From positions 1-11,170 of the forward strand of contig NZ_QFOA01000089.1 of the NCBI RefSeq assembly GCF_003248505.1: a DNA stretch of 11,170 nt, in the 5' to 3' direction. Of this stretch, positions 7,013-11,170 are shown piece by piece; the stretch's first letter is position 1; each line of letters starts with the position of its first letter. Origin of the DNA: Sphingobium sp. (GTDB taxonomy: Bacteria > Pseudomonadota > Alphaproteobacteria > Sphingomonadales > Sphingomonadaceae). The position numbers and the translations under genes were made by a program. The notes below the pieces were generated by a model. That model searched no databases. It saw only the letters and a program-made list of their open reading frames with translations, and was not told the origin of the DNA.

Positions 7013-7665
7013 TCACAGTCGAAAACCTGTGCAAGGTCTACCCGACACGCTCGGGCGATCGTACCGTGTTGAACGATATCAGTTTTACACTCAGCCGTGG
7101 TGAAAAGCTGGGTGTGTTGGGACGCAACGGTGCAGGCAAGTCGACGCTTGTCCGCCTTGTGAGCGGTGCCGAGCAGCCGACTTCTGGAAAAATCACCCGC
7201 GACATGTCGGTGTCGTGGCCGCTCGCCTTTGGCGGCGCCTTTCAGGGTGCCTTGACGGGGCTGGACAATGTTCGCTTCATCAGCCGGATTTATAAGCAGG
7301 ACTATAAACGAAACATCGATTTCGTGGCTGATTTCACCCAGCTTGGGCTCTATCTCAAAGAGCCTGTCAAGACATACTCTCAAGGTATGCGAGCGCGTCT
7401 GGCTTTCGCGATATCGATGATCATCGAATTCGACTGCTACCTGATCGATGAGATCAGTGCAGTGGGCGATGCGCGTTTTCATGAGAAATGCGAACTGGAA
7501 TTGTTCGAAAAGCGCCATGACCGCGCGATGCTCATCATCTCCCATGATATCGCTTATGTGCGGGATCATTGCTCGCACTTTGCGGTGCTTCACGAAGGCA
7601 ACATCCGCTTTTATTCAAACTTCGATGAGGCTCAGGAGCATCATATGCAGAACCTGCATAGCTAA
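7009..7665 (+). CDS. kpsT: Capsular polysaccharide ABC exporter, ATPase subunit
   Basis: This is the cytoplasmic ATPase that powers polymer export through KpsM. The start is GTG 7009, overlapping the kpsM stop by 4 bases. All ABC motifs are intact: Walker A GRNGAGKST (38-46), signature YSQGM (123-127) followed by RARLAFAIS, Walker B CYLIDE (143-148), D-loop SAVGD (150-154) and H-loop His179 (ISHD). At 218 residues it ends just after the nucleotide-binding domain. It therefore lacks the C-terminal carbohydrate-binding domain of Wzt proteins such as E. coli O8/O9a. That places it in the KpsT/CtrD/BexA capsule class, where export does not depend on recognising a capped chain end. It is the last gene of the plus-strand export operon and faces the convergent reductase gene. 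Confidence 0.95.
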   Translation: MITVENLCKVYPTRSGDRTVLNDISFTLSRGEKLGVLGRNGAGKSTLVRLVSGAEQPTSGKITRDMSVSWPLAFGGAFQGALTGLDNVRFISRIYKQDYKRNIDFVADFTQLGLYLKEPVKTYSQGMRARLAFAISMIIEFDCYLIDEISAVGDARFHEKCELELFEKRHDRAMLIISHDIAYVRDHCSHFAVLHEGNIRFYSNFDEAQEHHMQNLHS

Positions 7666-7709
7666 GAAAGCGGCAACTGCTCAACTTTAGAAATCATTCA
7701 CTCTAGACG

Positions 7710-7747
7710 GGCCGGACGCTGGCATATTCAGGCGCCCGGTCGGCGGC
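7710..7747 (+). terminator. Possible terminator between kpsT and the convergent reductase gene
   Basis: Arms CCGGACGC (7712-7719) and GCGCCCGG (7732-7739) form an 8-bp stem with one A-C mismatch, extended by flanking pairs. The stem is followed after a few bases by CCTTTATT. It lies 45 bases past the kpsT stop in the short convergent gap, where a terminator is expected. The T-run is weak and broken, so this is tentative. Confidence 0.3.
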
Positions 7748-7749
7748 CT

Positions 7750-8646
7750 TTATTGCTCAAGCATCCACGCCAACGTATCACGCAAAGTATAGGCCGGCTT
7801 GGCAGATGAGAGAGCCTCTATCTTTGACCGGTCGCCCCAAAGCATCTTGACCTCGTTTTTGCGAACGAACGCTGGATTGACCGAAACTTTGAAGTCATGC
7901 CCCGAAATGTCCTTGATCAACGCGATAACGTCCCCGAGAGAATGCGGCGTTCCCGAGCAAATATTAAAAACCTGCCCTGCTACATTAGGAGTCGACATCA
8001 AGGTAGCATAAGCGGAAACGACATCGCGCACATCCGAGAAGTCTCGTTCAACCTCGAGATTTCCAAGCTCTATTTCTATTGCCTTACGTAATACGTGATC
8101 GATGATCTTAGGTATCACGAAATCAATAGATTGACCGACGCCCGTATAGTTGAACGGACGTACTATGATGATCGGTAGCTTTTCTTGATAAAGCTTGGCG
8201 ACATATTCCATCGATACCTTGCTGACGGCATAATCGTTGACAGGATCTGGATCGATCAATTCATCGATTGCACCGCTTACCCGATTTCCGTAGATATTCG
8301 CGCTGCTCGCTAGAAGCACGGCATCAATGCCCTTAATATCGACCAAGGCGTCAAGTAGATTGCGCGTGCCTACTATGTTCGTGCGATAGATATCTTCGAC
8401 GATACCGTGCGATACGAAGGCTATGGCAGCAAGGTGTGCGACTTTTTCGGGCAGAATTTCATTGATGATCTTCTTCAGGCCCAAAGCATCGAGCAGATCG
8501 CAAACATAGGCTTCCTTCAGCCCTTCGACCGGCCGTACGATTGCGCTGTGGCATATACCATAAACTTCATGCCCCTGGGCCGCCAGTAGCGCCGTCAGAT
8601 GGCGACCGGTAAAGCCGTCCACGCCGGTAATCAAAATTCTGCTCAT
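7750..8646 (-). CDS. rmd: GDP-4-keto-6-deoxy-D-mannose reductase, probably making GDP-D-rhamnose
   Basis: This 298-residue extended short-chain dehydrogenase (NAD-dependent epimerase family) has a Rossmann motif GVDGFTG (8-14). The catalytic residues are Ser115 region (ASSANIYG) and the YxxxK pair Tyr139/Lys143 (DYAVSK). The RPFNYTGVGQ loop (163-172) closely resembles the RPFNHTGPGQ type of Rmd enzymes. It lacks the features expected of GDP-L-fucose synthase (Fcl/WcaG), which also needs epimerase residues. With gmd directly upstream, reduction of GDP-4-keto-6-deoxymannose to GDP-D-rhamnose is most likely. The C4-epimeric product (GDP-6-deoxy-D-talose) cannot be excluded from sequence alone. 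ATG 8646 is chosen over TTG 8649 because GAGG lies 7 nt upstream. Two 60-base samples within the gene are 42% and 48% GC, against 68% for one in manB, which suggests a different origin. Confidence 0.82.
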   Translation of the reverse strand: MSRILITGVDGFTGRHLTALLAAQGHEVYGICHSAIVRPVEGLKEAYVCDLLDALGLKKIINEILPEKVAHLAAIAFVSHGIVEDIYRTNIVGTRNLLDALVDIKGIDAVLLASSANIYGNRVSGAIDELIDPDPVNDYAVSKVSMEYVAKLYQEKLPIIIVRPFNYTGVGQSIDFVIPKIIDHVLRKAIEIELGNLEVERDFSDVRDVVSAYATLMSTPNVAGQVFNICSGTPHSLGDVIALIKDISGHDFKVSVNPAFVRKNEVKMLWGDRSKIEALSSAKPAYTLRDTLAWMLEQ

Positions 8647-8673
8647 CAATCCTCACCGTTGCTGTTTGGCTCA

Positions 8674-8703
8674 CGGCTTGGCAGCATTGATGCTGCCAAG
8701 CCG
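8674..8703. repeat. Perfect 14-bp hairpin in the gmd-rmd gap
   Basis: CGGCTTGGCAGCAT (8674-8687) and ATGCTGCCAAGCCG (8690-8703) are exact reverse complements separated by two bases. The structure is centred in the 79-base gap between the gmd stop and the rmd start. In the gmd-rmd transcript no T-run follows it, so it is not a classic terminator. It could stabilise the gmd 3' end, set the gmd:rmd ratio by processing or partial termination, or be a copy of a dispersed palindromic repeat. The plus strand continues CTCTTTCC, also weak. Confidence 0.7.
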
Positions 8704-8725
8704 CTCTTTCCAATCCCTGAGGAGT

Positions 8726-9760
8726 TCAGAAGGATGCGTTCACGCCGTTGCGAACGAGGTCTGCATCCACCATCATCTTGCACAGTTGCTCAAGGGTGGT
8801 TTCCGGCTTCCAGCCCAGCTTTTGCGTTGCTTTCTCCGGGTTTCCAATCAGAAGATCGACTTCCGCCGGACGATAGAAGCGGGGATTAACGCGCATCACT
8901 GTCTTGCCAGTGGCGGTATCGACGGCAATTTCTTTTTCTTCCTTGCCGGAAAACTCGACATCGATATCGGCCGCCTTGAATGCCATCTGCACGAAATCGC
9001 GAACGGTTTCGGTTCTGTTGGTGGCCAGAACGTACGTATCGGCTTCATCCGCCTGCAACATGCGCCACATGCCCTCGACATATTCCTTTGCAAAGCCCCA
9101 GTCACGCTTGGGATCAAGGTTGCCTAGTTCAAGGCAATCCAGCTTGCCCAGCTTCACCTTCGCAACGCTGTCAGTGATCTTGCGCGTGACGAACTCTCTG
9201 CCGCGCAGCGGGCTTTCATGGTTGAACAAAATGCCGCTGCAGCCGAAGATGTCGTAACTTTCACGATAATTCACCGTGATCCAATGCGCATAAAGTTTCG
9301 CAACGCCATAAGGGCTGCGTGGATAGAAAGGAGTATCCTCAACCTGCGGCACGGCCTGAACCTTGCCGAACATTTCCGATGTACTGGCCTGATAGAAGCG
9401 GATCTTAGGGTTGACGATACGGATCGCTTCCAGAAGATTAAGTGGTCCAATGCCCGTGATTTCCGCGGTCGTCGCTGGCTGATCGAAAGATACGCCGACG
9501 AAACTTTGCGCCGCGAGGTTGTAGACTTCCGTGGCCTCGGTGGTTTGAAGCAGGCGGATGCTGGACGAAAGATCGGTCAAATCATATTCGACGAGAAAAA
9601 GGTTCGGGTCGTTGGCGATGCCCAATTCTTCAATCCGCCAGAAGTTTACCGAACTGGTCCGGCGGTATGTGCCATATACCTTATAACCCTTTTTCAACAG
9701 GAGCTCAGCAAGATATGCCCCGTCTTGACCAGAAATCCCAGTTACCACCGCCGTTTTCAT
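8726..9760 (-). CDS. gmd: GDP-mannose 4,6-dehydratase
   Basis: This enzyme converts GDP-D-mannose to GDP-4-keto-6-deoxy-D-mannose in the cytoplasm, the first committed step to GDP-D-rhamnose (or GDP-L-fucose). The 344-residue protein shows the Gmd form of the nucleotide-binding loop, GISGQDG (8-14). The catalytic residues are Thr127 and Glu129 (ASTSEMFG) and the pair Tyr151/Lys155 (SPYGVAK). The family hallmark NHESPLRGREFVTRKIT follows. ATG 9760 is chosen because GAGGGA lies immediately upstream; an in-frame TTG at 9775 overlaps that ribosome-binding site. The gene is first of the two-gene minus-strand unit gmd-rmd and is divergent from the Asp-box protein gene. This is one of the clearest assignments in the window. 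Confidence 0.96.
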   Translation of the reverse strand: MKTAVVTGISGQDGAYLAELLLKKGYKVYGTYRRTSSVNFWRIEELGIANDPNLFLVEYDLTDLSSSIRLLQTTEATEVYNLAAQSFVGVSFDQPATTAEITGIGPLNLLEAIRIVNPKIRFYQASTSEMFGKVQAVPQVEDTPFYPRSPYGVAKLYAHWITVNYRESYDIFGCSGILFNHESPLRGREFVTRKITDSVAKVKLGKLDCLELGNLDPKRDWGFAKEYVEGMWRMLQADEADTYVLATNRTETVRDFVQMAFKAADIDVEFSGKEEKEIAVDTATGKTVMRVNPRFYRPAEVDLLIGNPEKATQKLGWKPETTLEQLCKMMVDADLVRNGVNASF

Positions 9761-9910
9761 ATATTCCCTCTTCAAAGGTGCCCAATAATAATAAAGAAAG
9801 CTATTTCAGGGCAGATGAAATATCTGCGCCCTCACATCTCCAGGAAACGGGTATTTTTGCGGCGCACCATGGCTTTGGGAACTTGCGGCGTCAATCGATT
9901 TGGAAAAGCG
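9761..9910. promoter_or_regulatory. Divergent region upstream of gmd and the Asp-box gene
   Basis: This 150-bp gap must hold the gmd promoter and possibly that of the plus-strand gene. It is AT-richer than its surroundings, with an AATAATAATAAAG run at 9784-9796. It contains an inverted repeat GCAGAT(GAAAT)ATCTGC at 9811-9827, a 17-bp site of the size expected for a dimeric DNA-binding protein. No clear -35/-10 pair was identified. The regulatory role is inferred. Confidence 0.4.
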
Positions 9911-11083
9911 ATGTCGACAAAGCTACTGGACCTGGCGGGACGCGCCCTCAGTCGGCGATCAGTCTATAATATAATGTCAAAAATTTATCGCCCTCATATA
10001 CATGGTCTGATGGGACTGCGATTCGACAAGCGAACCCACCCATACGGAGTCCGAGAACCAAGAATCCGCCTTAAAAACGCCCTTGTTTCTTTTCTGGCCG
10101 GCCTAATCTCCTATTTCTGGCTCGCCGGGCCGGTACAAGCCATGCCGACATTAGACGATCTGTGGTCGGGCAAAGCGCATCTTGAGCAGGTCGGCAAGCT
10201 CGACTGGCAGAATATGCCTGACCAACATTCCGAATCGGCAGGATGGTTTGCGGTTCGAAAGGGGGTCTGGTATGTCTTCAACCGGGCATATCTGAACCGG
10301 AAGGTTGATTATTGTCCTCTGGATTATGCCCGCATCGTTGTGCGCCAAAGCCGCGATCAGGGAAAAAGCTGGTCCAAGCCTATCGTGGCCGTCGAGCCTG
10401 GAGACAGCCCTGGCGGCGACGACTGCAATGCGCTCGACGGCAGCACATATTTCGATCAAGCCACACATACATGGCACATCCTGTCGCAATGCCTCACCAG
10501 GAACGAGGCAAGCCACTGGTCCTTGTGCCACTATAGCCGCCGCGGCGCCTTGCCAATGGGCAGGTTCGTGGCAGACAAGGCCAATCCGGTGGTCCGGGGC
10601 GGCGCGCTATGGTCGCGCATTTGTGCGGGCAAGGACAAAGCCTGCCCGGTTGCGACGCAGGATGAAGGAACGCCCGAAATCATCGGCAAATATCGCGGTT
10701 CCTACATCGTCACATTCCATGGCTGGTCGCCGCAATTAGGTCACGGCTATCGCGGTGTCGCGATGACGAAAGATTTCAGAAGCTGGACGACAAACGGGCC
10801 GAACCTGCCTGGAGACGCCATGTTCAGCGCGAAGGACTGCCGCGACTGGCTGAAAGGCTGTATCGGCATGGGGGCGGCGTCAACCTATCTGGGCAGCAGA
10901 TACGCCTATGTCATAGGGGAGGTCATGGACAAAAATCTGTCCTGCCAGAAGGGCCAGAATTGGGTTTTCGAACTGATCCGGGTGCCGCGCGGACCGTGGC
11001 CGCGGTCAGGCTCCGGCACGTGGCAGAAGCTTCCGGGACCCGCCCTTCTTACGCCCACCTGGCGTGATCCAGACCCAACTTGA
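9911..11083 (+). CDS. Secreted or anchored Asp-box (sialidase-like beta-propeller) protein, function unknown
   Basis: From ATG 9911 this is a 390-residue protein; I do not recognise a specific family. A basic segment is followed by one hydrophobic stretch (57-77, NALVSFLAGLISYFWLAG...) ending in PVQA, a plausible signal peptidase site, so the rest should be periplasmic or extracellular. An Asp-box SRDQGKSW (147-154) fits the S-x-D-x-G-x-T/S-W pattern of sialidase-type beta-propellers. A degenerate copy is TKDFRSWT (286-293). Other possible active-site acids are in DDCNALDG (170-177) and QDEGTPE (250-256). Nine cysteines in the mature part suggest disulfides and export. The start is uncertain. 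ATG 9911 has the best ribosome-binding site (GGAAAAG), but ATG 9974 or 10010 would give a more normal signal peptide. The frame stays open upstream to 9218, but that part is antisense to gmd. Beside a capsule locus, a polysaccharide-acting hydrolase, lyase or binding protein is plausible but unproven. Confidence 0.75.
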   Translation: MSTKLLDLAGRALSRRSVYNIMSKIYRPHIHGLMGLRFDKRTHPYGVREPRIRLKNALVSFLAGLISYFWLAGPVQAMPTLDDLWSGKAHLEQVGKLDWQNMPDQHSESAGWFAVRKGVWYVFNRAYLNRKVDYCPLDYARIVVRQSRDQGKSWSKPIVAVEPGDSPGGDDCNALDGSTYFDQATHTWHILSQCLTRNEASHWSLCHYSRRGALPMGRFVADKANPVVRGGALWSRICAGKDKACPVATQDEGTPEIIGKYRGSYIVTFHGWSPQLGHGYRGVAMTKDFRSWTTNGPNLPGDAMFSAKDCRDWLKGCIGMGAASTYLGSRYAYVIGEVMDKNLSCQKGQNWVFELIRVPRGPWPRSGSGTWQKLPGPALLTPTWRDPDPT

Positions 11084-11087
11084 ACAG

Positions 11088-11109
11088 TGCTTTTGGAAAA
11101 GGCATTTTT
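11088..11109 (+). terminator. Rho-independent terminator after the Asp-box gene
   Basis: TGCTTTT (11088-11094) pairs with AAAAGGCA (one G-T wobble, stem 7 bp, loop GGA). It is followed at once by TTTTT (11105-11109). It begins 4 bases after the stop codon of the Asp-box gene. The position and T-run are typical; the stem is AT-rich and so only moderately stable. It suggests that this gene is transcribed alone or is the last of its unit. Confidence 0.6.
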
Positions 11110-11170
11110 GTTCAATGACATGCACGCACCGGCGCGAGTGTTACCACTACATTTTTGGGTTTGGTTGAGC

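Noticed and set aside
6928..7593. 221-codon minus-strand ORF opposite kpsT
   Set aside because: It is antisense to a complete ABC ATPase, and no motif supports it.
7750..8646. GDP-L-fucose synthase as the role of the reductase
   Set aside because: The RPFNYTGVGQ loop and overall pattern fit Rmd better, and the residues typical of the bifunctional epimerase-reductase are not seen.
9218..9814. N-terminal extension of the Asp-box protein
   Set aside because: The open frame here runs antisense through conserved gmd codons. The translated part resembles no domain, and better starts lie at 9815-10010.

Overview
The window looks like part of a surface-polysaccharide locus from an alphaproteobacterium. 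The fairly GC-rich, NNC/NNG-biased codon use and the style of the capsule proteins suggest a sphingomonad (Sphingobium, Novosphingobium or Sphingomonas type). That assignment is inferred from the look of the proteins, because no rRNA or other marker gene is present.

Layout. Bases 2-2273 (+) carry the 3' part of a mannose-1-phosphate guanylyltransferase gene (manC) and a complete phosphohexomutase gene (manB). Together they make GDP-mannose. Bases 2277-4732 (-) carry an outer-membrane polysaccharide export lipoprotein (Wza/CtrA/BexD type) followed by a GT4 glycosyltransferase. Bases 5104-7665 (+) carry kpsE, kpsM and kpsT, a tightly packed set encoding the inner-membrane co-polysaccharide polymerase/periplasmic adaptor and the ABC exporter. 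The two export units diverge from a roughly 370-bp control region (4733-5103) that holds a strong inverted repeat and two possible small leader ORFs. Bases 7750-9760 (-) carry gmd and then a 4-keto-reductase of the Rmd type, separated by a 79-bp gap with a perfect 14-bp hairpin. Bases 9911-11083 (+) carry a secreted or membrane-anchored protein with one sialidase-type Asp-box, followed directly by a terminator-like hairpin. The last 60 bases show no gene I can support.

How they fit together. ManB converts mannose-6-P to mannose-1-P, and ManC converts that to GDP-mannose. Gmd makes GDP-4-keto-6-deoxymannose, and the reductase most likely gives GDP-D-rhamnose. A GT4 enzyme uses an activated sugar. 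The polymer is then exported by KpsM/KpsT with KpsE and the outer-membrane channel. This combines the sugar-nucleotide set of the Pseudomonas A-band (common polysaccharide antigen) locus with the export set of ABC-dependent capsules. No KpsC/KpsS, Kdo-linker, flippase or polymerase gene lies in the window, so most assembly enzymes must be elsewhere. The least explained gene is the Asp-box protein at the right end, which may act on the exported polymer.
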